From CAVVDT01 sp963747005 (GTDB lineage Bacteria > Pseudomonadota > Alphaproteobacteria > Rhizobiales > Aestuariivirgaceae): a DNA stretch of 64,000 nt. Location: contig CAVVDT010000012.1 in NCBI GenBank assembly GCA_963747005.1, forward strand, positions 124,001-188,000, in the 5' to 3' direction. The translations under genes were made by a program, and so were the position numbers. Shown here one piece after another: positions 1 to 8,299 of this stretch; position 1 is the stretch's first letter, and every line of letters starts with the position of its first letter. The notes under the pieces are model-generated. The model had not been told where the DNA came from, searched no databases, and saw only the letters and a list, made by a program, of their open reading frames with translations.

Positions 1-37
1 CGCAAAGGCCGTCCATCCGGTGTTTCCAGCTTTTCCA

Positions 38-1477
38 TCATGCCGGGCCTATGGTTTCAAGCCCGCCCATGTAAGGCTTCAGCGCCTCGGGCACGGTGAT
101 GGTGCCGTCGGCGTTCTGGTAGTTTTCGAGGACCGCGACAAGGGTGCGCCCGACCGCCAGCCCGGAGCCGTTGAGGGTGTGGACGAAACGCGTGCCCTTG
201 CCCTCGGCCGGGCGGTAGCGGGCGTTCATGCGCCGCGCCTGGAAATCACCGCAGTTGGAGCACGAGGAAATCTCGCGATAGGCGTTCTGGCCCGGCAGCC
301 ACACCTCGATGTCAAAAGTCTTGCGCGAGGCAAAGCCCATGTCGCCGGTGCACAGGACGATGGTGCGGAACGGCAGATCGAGACGTTTCAGGATTTCCTC
401 GGCACACCCCGTCATGCGCTCGTGTTCTTCCGCCGACTGCTCCGGCGTGGTGATGGAGACCATCTCCACCTTGGAGAACTGGTGCTGGCGGATCATGCCG
501 CGCGTATCCTTGCCCGCCGCCCCGGCTTCGGCCCGGAAGCATGGCGTCCAGGCCGTGACGCGCATGGGGAGCGTCTTTTCCTCAAGGATGGATTCGCGCA
601 CCAGGTTGGTCAGCGGCACCTCGGCGGTGGGGATGAGCCAGAGCTTGCGATCATATTCGGGTGAATACAGCTTCGCCTTCCATGCTTGCTGCCGCTCCAT
701 GGAAAGCCGCTTTATCTCAGCCCCACCCGGCTTACTCTCTCTAAGAGTTTTCAATTGAGCTTCGTGCGCGGCCTCATAGTCCGGCCAAAATCGATCCAAA
801 TCGAGCGTGTGAGTGGCAAACTGATCATTTGCGAACTTCGGCAACTGCGCCGTTCCGAACATCGCATCGTCCTTCACGAGGATCGGCGGATTGACCTCGG
901 TATAGCCGTGCTCGCCGGTCTGGACATCGAGCATGAAACAGCCCAAGGCCCGCTCCAGCCTTGCGAGCGCGCCTTTCAACACCACGAAGCGGGCGCCGGA
1001 CAACTTGGCGGCCGTCTCGAAATCCATGAGGCCCAGACCCTCGCCCAGTTCGAAATGCTGGCGCGGCGTGAATTTGAAGTCACGCGGCGTGCCTTCGTTG
1101 TATTGTTCCTCGTTGTCGGTTTCGTTGAGGCCTACTGGCACGTCGTCAAACGGCAAGTTGGGGATGCCGGAAAGCGCGTCATGCAGTGCTTGTTCCGCCT
1201 CCCTCAACTCAGCTTCCTCAAGTCGCATCCGTTCCTTGATGGCAAAAACTTGAGCCATCAAGTCAGCAACCTTGCCCTCATCCTTCGCTGCTTTGGCCTG
1301 TCCGATTTCCCTCGATGTTACATTTCGGCCCTCCTGAAGGTTCTGCAATCCTCCAACTAACATGCGACGCTTGTCATCCAGCGCAATAAGGCTCTCCGCC
1401 ATGGGGTCCAGCCCGCGTTTGGCGAGGCCGGCATCGAATTCGGCGGGGTTGTCCCTGATCCATTTGATGTCGAACAT
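38..1477 (-). CDS. serS: Seryl-tRNA synthetase with extra internal segment
   Basis: Charges tRNA-Ser with serine in the cytoplasm. The 479-residue protein has the N-terminal tRNA-binding coiled coil (about residues 35-105), class II motif 2 around FRAEAGAAGKDTRGMIRQHQ (314-333) and motif 3 in NGSGLAVGRTLVAVLENYQ (436-454). Bacterial SerRS is usually about 420-430 residues; the excess is a charged segment at about residues 225-277, between QLPKF and KLWLIPTAEVPLTN, inside the catalytic domain. The start MFDIKWIRDNP matches the family start. It is divergent from rlmB, with 140 bases between. The identity is certain; the role of the insertion is unknown. Confidence 0.97.
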   Translation of the reverse strand: MFDIKWIRDNPAEFDAGLAKRGLDPMAESLIALDDKRRMLVGGLQNLQEGRNVTSREIGQAKAAKDEGKVADLMAQVFAIKERMRLEEAELREAEQALHDALSGIPNLPFDDVPVGLNETDNEEQYNEGTPRDFKFTPRQHFELGEGLGLMDFETAAKLSGARFVVLKGALARLERALGCFMLDVQTGEHGYTEVNPPILVKDDAMFGTAQLPKFANDQFATHTLDLDRFWPDYEAAHEAQLKTLRESKPGGAEIKRLSMERQQAWKAKLYSPEYDRKLWLIPTAEVPLTNLVRESILEEKTLPMRVTAWTPCFRAEAGAAGKDTRGMIRQHQFSKVEMVSITTPEQSAEEHERMTGCAEEILKRLDLPFRTIVLCTGDMGFASRKTFDIEVWLPGQNAYREISSCSNCGDFQARRMNARYRPAEGKGTRFVHTLNGSGLAVGRTLVAVLENYQNADGTITVPEALKPYMGGLETIGPA

Positions 1478-1617
1478 AAATGAGGTCTTCCCGTTACCGG
1501 GGCGAACGAATGAACGCGCCGCCGCGTTGAATCTTTGCTTTCCGCCCCCCTGTATAGGAGCATCGCCCGTCGCCGCAAGGCTCTTTTCCCGGCCGCCTGA
1601 ACGTATATAAGCAGCCC

Positions 1618-2376
1618 ATGAAGCGCGCCAGAAAACCTCATGCCCGCTCCGGCCCCCCTCACCCGCCCGGCGGCGGCGACGGCGGCGAACTGCTTTATGG
1701 CCACCACAGCGTCCTCGAAGCGCTCGACAATCCGCGCCGCGTGATCCGCCGGGTCATGGCAACCCGCAACGCCCTCGCCCGCATCGAGGCCTCGCTTGCC
1801 CGGCGCGGCCTCGCCGTCGAACCGGTGCACCCGGGTGAACTCGACCGCCTGACCGGCCCGGACGCGGTACATCAGGGCGTGGCGCTCATCGCCGAGCCCC
1901 TCATCCAGCCGGGCCTCGACGAAATCGGCCCCGGCACCGTTGTGGTGCTTGACCAGGTGACCGACCCGCACAATGTCGGGGCGATTGCCCGTTCCTGCGC
2001 CGCCTTCGGGGTTGCCGCCCTCATCACCACCACCCGCCACAGCCCCGCCCTCACCGGCGTCCTCGCCAAGGCGGCATCGGGGGCACTGGAGCATGTGCCG
2101 TTCATCACCGTGACCAATCTCTCCCGGGCGCTCGATGAGTTGAAGGACAAGGGGTTCACCCTCATCGGCCTCGACAGCGAGGCGGGCGAGCCCATCGAGG
2201 CACACGCCTCGGACCAGCCCGCCGCCCTGGTGCTGGGCGCCGAAGGCAAGGGCCTGAGGCACCTGACGCGCCAGCACTGCACCTGGATGGTGCGCCTCGA
2301 CGTGCCGGGTCCGATCAGGAGCCTCAACGTCTCCAACGCCGCGGCACTGGCGCTCTATGCGCTCAGGTCGCGGTAG
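1618..2376 (+). CDS. rlmB: 23S rRNA 2'-O-methyltransferase, RlmB/TrmH family (SPOUT)
   Basis: Predicted SAM-dependent ribose methyltransferase; E. coli RlmB acts on G2251 of 23S rRNA. The 252-residue protein has an N-terminal substrate-binding domain starting at YGHHSVLEAL, then the three SPOUT motifs: DPHNVGAIARSC (about 115-126), LVLGAEGKGLR (about 203) and IRSLNVSNAAALALY (about 232-246), which form the trefoil-knot cofactor site. The first 20 residues are basic and proline-rich, as in other alphaproteobacterial homologues. The stop lies 8 bases from that of the convergent dioxygenase gene. Which rRNA or tRNA base is modified cannot be read from the sequence; RlmB is the best fit. Confidence 0.9.
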   Translation: MKRARKPHARSGPPHPPGGGDGGELLYGHHSVLEALDNPRRVIRRVMATRNALARIEASLARRGLAVEPVHPGELDRLTGPDAVHQGVALIAEPLIQPGLDEIGPGTVVVLDQVTDPHNVGAIARSCAAFGVAALITTTRHSPALTGVLAKAASGALEHVPFITVTNLSRALDELKDKGFTLIGLDSEAGEPIEAHASDQPAALVLGAEGKGLRHLTRQHCTWMVRLDVPGPIRSLNVSNAAALALYALRSR

Positions 2377-2384
2377 CGGCCCGC

Positions 2385-3416
2385 TCAGACCTGCTCGTGC
2401 ATCTTCTCGCTGGGCACCGGATGCCATGAGGAAATGGTATTGCGGCGGCGTGCGCGCTCGTCCTCGTAGCGCCACCAGGCATGGGCAAGGCGCTGCTCGA
2501 TACGACTGGAAATCCTCAGTCCGAGGCCGGGCAGCGGATTGAACGGGTTGGTGCGGCTGAAGGCCCAGATCTCCAGCCGGCTCGAACGCGGTGCGGCCTG
2601 GCCCCGGCAGTGGAACCCATGGGTATCGGCCACCACCAGCGTATTGGGCCGGGCGGTGATCGCCTTGGGGTCCGGCAGGCCGAGTTCGGCCAGATCGGCA
2701 GGCTCGGCGCGCATGGAACCCTTTTCGGAATAGCCGTCCTTGAGGTAACGGCCGGCGATCGAACGGCGATACTCCCACTTCAGGCGCGCCCAGGTGAGGC
2801 GGTGCGAGCCCGGCACATAGGTGAACGGCCCCTTGTCGGCGCTCACCTCGTCGATGAAGAACCACGACTTCATGGTGGGGTGAAAGGTGTCGGCATGCAG
2901 CACTTTCTGCGGATCGGGACCGCCCGGGGCAAAGCCGTTCTTGATCGACTGGATATAATAAAGCGGCCGCTTGAGCCGGGCGGAACAGTATTTCAGCAGC
3001 CGCTCATAGCCGGGGTCGTCAATCAGGCGCGCCAGCGCCGGCATGCCGCCAAGTGTCTCGTCATCCAGCAGGATGCGATGGGTCATGGTATCGCCCTGGA
3101 TGCACTCGCGCACCTTGCCGCGGCATGACCGCACCTCGGCCTCCAAAGCCCTGAACTGATCGGCAGGCAGGAAGTTCTCGATCACCACAAACCCGTCGCT
3201 TGCAAAGCGCCGGCGCGTTTCCGGATCGGCCAGCGGGCTCAGGGTCTGAAGGCGCAGGCGGTTGAGCGCATGCGCGGCGACCAGCCGGCTGCAATGCAGT
3301 CCCAGCCGGTTGAGAAGCGGACTGCCGATGATCGGGTTGTCCCTGAACGACTTGGACATGCCGAAGACCTGCAGGAACCAGACCGGCGCCATAGCAATGG
3401 ACCTCAACACCGTCAT
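2385..3416 (-). CDS. Phytanoyl-CoA dioxygenase (PhyH) family protein
   Basis: Likely non-haem Fe(II)/2-oxoglutarate-dependent oxygenase. The 343-residue sequence contains the iron ligand pair in VLHADTFHP (H-x-D), followed by a conserved GPFTYVPGSHRLT core, and the distal His and 2-oxoglutarate-binding Arg in GFHCRGQAAPRSSRLEIW. The substrate is unknown. The gene is divergent from the rhamnose operon (94 bases between starts), so a role in cell-surface sugar or lipid chemistry is possible but is only inferred from position. The start at 3416 is the longest; an in-frame ATG at about 3360 (MSKSF) is the alternative, and neither has a strong ribosome-binding site. Confidence 0.8.
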   Translation of the reverse strand: MTVLRSIAMAPVWFLQVFGMSKSFRDNPIIGSPLLNRLGLHCSRLVAAHALNRLRLQTLSPLADPETRRRFASDGFVVIENFLPADQFRALEAEVRSCRGKVRECIQGDTMTHRILLDDETLGGMPALARLIDDPGYERLLKYCSARLKRPLYYIQSIKNGFAPGGPDPQKVLHADTFHPTMKSWFFIDEVSADKGPFTYVPGSHRLTWARLKWEYRRSIAGRYLKDGYSEKGSMRAEPADLAELGLPDPKAITARPNTLVVADTHGFHCRGQAAPRSSRLEIWAFSRTNPFNPLPGLGLRISSRIEQRLAHAWWRYEDERARRRNTISSWHPVPSEKMHEQV

Positions 3417-3510
3417 GCGCGTTGAAACCTTTGAAAAAGGGGACTGTTGATCTTGCTCCGTTTAACATTTAGCACCTTCACATGACCACCCCAATTGCGC
3501 GGCACGACTG

Positions 3511-4098
3511 ATGGCGAGGCTGGACGAACCGGTGAAGCCGGCGATTGCCGGCCTCAGGGTGCTGGCGCCGGCGCGCCACGGCGATGAGCGGGGCTTTTTT
3601 TCCGAGACATGGAGCCGTCAGACCTTCGCGGCGGCCGGTATCGACTGCGATTTCGTGCAGGATAACCATTCCCTGTCGCGTCTGAAAGGCACGGTGCGCG
3701 GCCTCCACTTCCAGACCCCGCCCTTCGCCCAGGCCAAGCTGGTGCGGGTGGTGCGCGGCGCCATTCTCGATGTGGCCGTCGACCTGCGCCGGGGTTCGCC
3801 CACCTTCGGACAGCACGCGGCGGTGGAACTGAGTGCCGAGAGCTGGCACCAGTTTTTCATTCCGCAAGGCTTTGCCCACGGTTTCTGCACGCTCCAAGCC
3901 GACACCGAGGTGCTCTACAAGGTCTCGGCCCCCTATTCCCCCGAGCATGACAGGGGCCTCAAATGGAACGATGAAGCGCTCGCCATCGACTGGCCGGTGA
4001 GCGCGGACGAGGCCATCCTCTCCGCCAAGGACCGAATGCATCCGCGCCTCGCTGATCTCGGTGACATCTTCACGTTCAGCGCGGACGAGACGCCATGA
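3511..4098 (+). CDS. rfbC: dTDP-4-dehydrorhamnose 3,5-epimerase
   Basis: Third step of dTDP-L-rhamnose synthesis: epimerises C3 and C5 of dTDP-4-keto-6-deoxyglucose. The 195-residue cupin-fold protein has the family motifs RGLHFQ (catalytic His), VVRGAILDVAVDLRRGSPTFG, FFIPQGFAHGFCTL and VLYKVSAPYSPEHDRGLKWND. It opens a four-gene operon; its TGA overlaps the ATG of rfbB (ATGA), pointing to translational coupling. The gene order C-B-D-A differs from the enteric B-D-A-C order. No rhamnosyltransferase lies next to it, so the sugar is presumably used by a glycan locus elsewhere. Confidence 0.95.
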   Translation: MARLDEPVKPAIAGLRVLAPARHGDERGFFSETWSRQTFAAAGIDCDFVQDNHSLSRLKGTVRGLHFQTPPFAQAKLVRVVRGAILDVAVDLRRGSPTFGQHAAVELSAESWHQFFIPQGFAHGFCTLQADTEVLYKVSAPYSPEHDRGLKWNDEALAIDWPVSADEAILSAKDRMHPRLADLGDIFTFSADETP

Positions 4099-5162
4099 GC
4101 CGCATCCTCGTCACCGGCGGCTCTGGCTTCATCGGCTCAGCGGTATGCCGCCACATCATCACCCAAACGCCCCATACCTGCATCAATGTCGACAAGCTCA
4201 CCTATGCCGCCAATCCGGCTTCGCTGGCTTCTATCGAAGCTGATCCGCGCTACCGCTTCCACCGCATCGACATCGCCGACGGGCCCGCCATCGCCCGCCT
4301 GATGGACGCCGAGGACATCGATTGCGTCATCCATCTGGCGGCGGAAAGTCATGTCGATCGCTCCATCGACAAGCCTGCGGACTTCATCTCCAGCAATATC
4401 GACGGCACCTATTGCCTGCTGGAGGCTGCCCGCGCCCGGATCGAGCGGCTTGCGGGCGGGCGCCGCGACAGCTTCCGCTTCGTCCACGTCTCCACCGATG
4501 AAGTGTTCGGCAGCCTCGGCAGCACCGGGGCCTTCACCCCGGCCTCGCCCTATGATCCCTCATCGCCCTATTCGGCGTCCAAGGCGGCATCGGATCATCT
4601 GGCGCGGGCCTGGCAACGGACCTACGGCCTGCCGGTCGTGGTCACCAACTGCTCCAACAATTACGGCCCCTGCCAGTTTCCGGAAAAACTCATCCCCCTC
4701 ACCATCATCAGCGCGCTGGCCGAAAAGCCCCTGCCGGTCTACGGCAAGGGTGAGAACGTGCGCGACTGGCTCCATGTTGAGGATCACGCCCGCGCGCTCA
4801 TGGCGGTGCTGGAGCGCGGGCAAATCGGCGCCACCTATCTCATCGGCGGGCGGGCCGAAGCCCAAAACATCGAGGTGGTGCGGCAGATCTGCGCGTTGCT
4901 GGATGAGCTGAAGCCCCGCCCCGGCGGCTGCCGCCATGGCGACCTCATCAGTTTCGTCGCCGACCGGCCGGGACACGATCTGCGCTATGCCATCGATCCG
5001 ACGCTGATCGAGACCGCGCTGGGCTGGGCGCCGCGGCACGATTTCGCCTCGGGGCTGAAGAGCACCGTTGAGTGGTACCTTGCCAACCGGGCATGGTGGG
5101 GGCCTTTGCAGGAACGCGTCTATGACGGCCGCCGGCTGGGCCTCGGCGGGACAGCACCGTGA
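4095..5162 (+). CDS. rfbB: dTDP-glucose 4,6-dehydratase
   Basis: Second step of dTDP-L-rhamnose synthesis, an NAD-dependent extended short-chain dehydrogenase. The 355-residue protein shows the Rossmann motif GGSGFIGSAV (about 8-17), the active-site segment HVSTDEVFGSLG, the catalytic YSASKAASD (Y-x3-K), and the family hallmarks NCSNNYGPCQFPEKLIPL and NVRDWLHVEDHARAL. It overlaps rfbC by 4 bases (ATGA) and its own stop overlaps the GTG start of rfbD (GTGA), so the operon is compact and probably translated in a coupled way. The sequence is intact and of normal length. Confidence 0.97.
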   Translation: MSRILVTGGSGFIGSAVCRHIITQTPHTCINVDKLTYAANPASLASIEADPRYRFHRIDIADGPAIARLMDAEDIDCVIHLAAESHVDRSIDKPADFISSNIDGTYCLLEAARARIERLAGGRRDSFRFVHVSTDEVFGSLGSTGAFTPASPYDPSSPYSASKAASDHLARAWQRTYGLPVVVTNCSNNYGPCQFPEKLIPLTIISALAEKPLPVYGKGENVRDWLHVEDHARALMAVLERGQIGATYLIGGRAEAQNIEVVRQICALLDELKPRPGGCRHGDLISFVADRPGHDLRYAIDPTLIETALGWAPRHDFASGLKSTVEWYLANRAWWGPLQERVYDGRRLGLGGTAP

Positions 5163-6055
5163 GCAGGACTACGGGACCTATCGCCATTATCGGCGGCAGC
5201 GGCCAGATTGCCCGCGCCCTTAAGGCCGAAGCCCGGGCTCGGAACTTTGATGCGGTGGTGCTGGCACGTCCCGACATCGATCTCGAACGGCCGCAGACCC
5301 TGGAACCGGCACTCGATGCAACCGCCCCGCGCATCGTCATCAATGCCGCCGCCTGGACCGCCGTCGACCGGGCGGAAGGCGAAGAGGCTCGCGCCCACAT
5401 CCTCAACGCAGAAAGCCCCGCCGCCATCGCGCGCTGGTGCGCGGCATCCGGTGCCCTCATGGTGCATGTCTCGACCGACTATGTCTTTGACGGCACGGCT
5501 TCGGCCCCCTATCCGCCAGATCATCCCGTTTCCCCCCTCAACGCCTATGGCCACAGCAAGGCGGCTGGCGAGGCGCTGATCCGGGCCCATCTCGCCCGCC
5601 ATCTCATCGTGCGGACATCGTGGGTCTACGATGCGACGGGGCAGAATTTCCTCACGACCATGCTGCGGCTGGCGGACGAGCGCGACGCGGTCACCGTGGT
5701 CGCCGACCAGACCGGTGCCCCGACCTATGCCGCCGACCTGGCGTCGGGCCTGCTCAAGATGGGACTGAGCGCCCTTGCCACCCCTGACGATGCGCTTTGC
5801 GGCACCTTCCACCTCGCAAGCGCCGGCGAGACGACGTGGCACGGTTTCGCCGAAGCGATCTTCGCGGAATGGGCAGCGCGCGGTCACAGACGGCCACGCC
5901 TTGCGGCCACCACCACAGACCACTGGCCCACCCCGGCCCGGCGCCCGCCCTATTCGCTGCTCGATACATCCGCCACCGCATCGGCGTTCGGTGTTGCGCT
6001 TCCGCACTGGCGGGACGGCCTTGCCCGTTGCTTCGCCGCCCGCGATCGGGCTTGA
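5159..6055 (+). CDS. rfbD: dTDP-4-dehydrorhamnose reductase
   Basis: Final reductive step to dTDP-L-rhamnose. The 298-residue protein begins at a GTG that overlaps the rfbB stop (GTGA); the motif IIGGSGQIARALK is the expected Rossmann glycine loop, which supports this start. The catalytic triad appears as VHVSTDYVFDG followed by YGHSKAAGE, and RTSWVYDATGQNFLTTML and DQTGAPTYAADLA are family signatures. The length is normal. It lies 31 bases before rfbA. Confidence 0.95.
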   Translation: MSRTTGPIAIIGGSGQIARALKAEARARNFDAVVLARPDIDLERPQTLEPALDATAPRIVINAAAWTAVDRAEGEEARAHILNAESPAAIARWCAASGALMVHVSTDYVFDGTASAPYPPDHPVSPLNAYGHSKAAGEALIRAHLARHLIVRTSWVYDATGQNFLTTMLRLADERDAVTVVADQTGAPTYAADLASGLLKMGLSALATPDDALCGTFHLASAGETTWHGFAEAIFAEWAARGHRRPRLAATTTDHWPTPARRPPYSLLDTSATASAFGVALPHWRDGLARCFAARDRA

Positions 6056-6086
6056 TGAAAGCCCATTCAATGAGGATCTGGCAGGC

Positions 6087-6965
6087 ATGGCCATGAAAGG
6101 CATTCTTCTCGCCGGTGGCGCCGGCACCCGGCTGCATCCGCTGACGCTCGCCACCTCCAAGCAACTCCTGCCGGTCTACGACAAGCCCCTCATCTACTAC
6201 CCGCTCACCACGTTGATGCTGGCCGGCATCCGCGACATCTTGATCATCACCACGCCGCACGATGCGGAGAAATTCCGCCATCTGCTCGGAGACGGCGGCC
6301 AGTGGGGCCTGCGCCTGACCTATGCCGCCCAACCCCGCCCTGAGGGTATCGCCCAGGCCTTTCTCATCGCCGCTGACTTCATCGGCAAGGACGCTTGCGC
6401 ATTGGTGCTCGGCGATAACCTGTTTTTTGGCCACGGTCTTTCACAGATCGTCGGCAATGCCGCCCGCAATGTTCACGGCGCCACCATCTTGGCCTGCCAG
6501 GTGGAAGACCCCGAGCGCTATGGCGTGATCACCTTTGACAAGGCGGGCCGCCCGCTAAGCATCGAGGAAAAGCCGGCAGCCCCAAGATCGCGCTGGGCCG
6601 TCACCGGGCTCTATTTCTATGACAACGAAGTGGTGGAAATCGCTCGTGCAATCACCCCATCGGCGCGCGGCGAACTGGAGATCACCGCCGTCAATGCCGC
6701 CTATCTGGCGCGTGGCACGCTCGATGCGGTAAGACTGGGGCGCGGCTATGCCTGGTTCGACACCGGCACCCATGACAGCTTGATGGATGCCGGCAATTTC
6801 GTGCGCACCGTCGAAACCCGCCAGGGTCTCAAGATCGCCTGCCCGGAGGAAATCGCCTTCACCCAGGGCTGGATCGACCGGGCCGCGCTGGAGCGCCTCG
6901 TCGGCGAGCGCTACAGCAAATCCGACTACGGCACCTACCTGCGCCGACTGATTGCCGAGGGCTAA
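6087..6965 (+). CDS. rfbA: Glucose-1-phosphate thymidylyltransferase
   Basis: First step of the pathway: dTTP plus glucose-1-phosphate gives dTDP-glucose. I place the start at ATG 6087 (MAMKGILLAGGAGTRL), 10 bases after GAGGA, giving 292 residues, the usual RmlA length; an upstream in-frame extension reading back through rfbD is not coding. The nucleotide-binding loop LAGGAGTRLHPLT, the SKQLLPVYDKPLIYYPL segment, LGDNLFFG and the C-terminal YAWFDTGTHDSL are all present. It is the last gene of rfbCBDA; tRNA-Thr begins 73 bases downstream. Confidence 0.96.
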   Translation: MAMKGILLAGGAGTRLHPLTLATSKQLLPVYDKPLIYYPLTTLMLAGIRDILIITTPHDAEKFRHLLGDGGQWGLRLTYAAQPRPEGIAQAFLIAADFIGKDACALVLGDNLFFGHGLSQIVGNAARNVHGATILACQVEDPERYGVITFDKAGRPLSIEEKPAAPRSRWAVTGLYFYDNEVVEIARAITPSARGELEITAVNAAYLARGTLDAVRLGRGYAWFDTGTHDSLMDAGNFVRTVETRQGLKIACPEEIAFTQGWIDRAALERLVGERYSKSDYGTYLRRLIAEG

Positions 6966-7038
6966 TCGCCAGGATCGACCATGCGGCAGTTGAGGGAAAC
7001 CAGAAAAGCGACTAATCACGCGGCACGACATGCGTCGG

Positions 7039-7114
<76 letters not shown>

Positions 7115-7563
7115 ATGAAATCAATATGTTAGATGAAAATCAGCACTTCGCTCAACTCACTTGGGGGACACAATGGGGGACGATGACAAACAAAAAGCCT
7201 CGGCTCTGCGGGTAGGGCCGGTGCTGGCACCTTTCGCAGATTTGCTGAAGGTCGTGCCGCCGCCGCTTGGCCCGTGAAGACATGCCAGGCGCCCCGGCCG
7301 GGTGCACTGCACTCATGCTTTGTCAACCAGACCGCTTAACCGGACATTTTGACATCCCTGCTATGGTGGCCAGCATGAATACGTTGCTCAACATGGCCAT
7401 CATCATCGCCGGCGTGTGGCTTGGGGATCAGCTCTTCAACCACGGCCGCATCACTGTGGCTGTTGCGCAGGTAGCACTCCAGCATTTGGGCTAGCGGGAC
7501 TGCCAGGCACTGACGGCCGGCGGCCTCGCACCAGGCCTCGCCCACACCTTAACTGAGCGAGAA
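7115..7563. other. Gene-poor stretch after tRNA-Thr, possible integration scar
   Basis: 449 bases with no convincing gene. Just after the tRNA is a short imperfect tandem of TGGGGGACACA/TGGGGGACGATG, followed by an 11-codon reading frame (MTNKKPRLCG then stop) of the kind left when an integrase gene beside a tRNA is lost. Open frames of 69-75 codons on both strands at about 7267-7545 mirror each other and show no recognisable domain. I see nothing else here. Confidence 0.3.
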
Positions 7564-8022
7564 CTACTTGAAGACGTCGCAGACGTCCGTGGTCTCGGCG
7601 GGCCGGTGCTTTTCCGTGTGCGTGATGTTGCCTTTTACGGTGCCAAGCTTCACGCGCCACTGGTGATCGTGCTTCTTGGCATCGCACACACCCTTGGTGC
7701 CGCCACCGAAGTTGGAATCGATCCAATAGTCCACGTCGTAGGCTTTGCCGTTCTCCAGGACGCCGGTGAACGTGAAAGAAAACGACGGAGTGGCCGTCTT
7801 CGAAACCATCCCCGACTGCTTGGCCACCACTTTGCCGTTGTCCGCACGCACGACAGCGACGGCAATGGCCTGTCCCCCATGCGCACCATGGAAGGAAGCA
7901 TCTCCTTGGAAGATGAGATTGCTCTTGGCAGCGGCCATGGCATCGGAACCGCCCCCCAGCAGCAGTACCGCCATGGCGAAGGTCGCAAATGCATGGAAAG
8001 CACGCCTTTGTGTTTGGCTCAT
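7564..8022 (-). CDS. Small secreted protein of unknown function
   Basis: 152 residues with a clear Sec signal peptide (MSQTQRRAFHAFATFAMAVL, cleavage probably after DAMAAA). The mature part is a small beta-rich domain with two cysteines in GVCDAKKHDHQW and DVCDVFK, which could form a disulfide, and a lysine/histidine-rich tail. Two in-frame ATGs exist (8028 and 8022); AAGGAG at 8031-8036 is 2 bases from the first and 8 from the second, so 8022 is the start. I do not recognise the family. It stands alone, next to the RTX gene on the same strand. Confidence 0.75.
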   Translation of the reverse strand: MSQTQRRAFHAFATFAMAVLLLGGGSDAMAAAKSNLIFQGDASFHGAHGGQAIAVAVVRADNGKVVAKQSGMVSKTATPSFSFTFTGVLENGKAYDVDYWIDSNFGGGTKGVCDAKKHDHQWRVKLGTVKGNITHTEKHRPAETTDVCDVFK

Positions 8023-8299
8023 TTTCATTGCTCCTTGACTGACCTCGGGAAAACCGGCCGAGCTTGCGCGTCGAACAATCGGCGGTCAAGTGCGGCCGGC
8101 ACCGCGAAGGTCGCCGCCGGTCACGGGGTTGAAATGATGGAGCATTAGGCGTCCTCAGTGACCTGCTCCCCACTTAGTCCCGCGCATATACGTAAGCTCT
8201 GTTCACGATACGGCCCGTTTGGACCAGGCTGCAAATTCGTTCGAGGGCAAGCCCTTTGAGACCTCTGGCGCGACCGCTTCAAGTCGAAATTCCTGGATC

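Noticed and set aside
1357..2865. 502-codon frame spanning serS, the spacer, rlmB and the dioxygenase gene
   Set aside because: It overlaps three well-supported genes and has a low-complexity product.
5775..6086. N-terminal extension of rfbA into rfbD
   Set aside because: RmlA begins with MKGILLAGGAGTRL; ATG 6087 has its own ribosome-binding site and gives the normal length.
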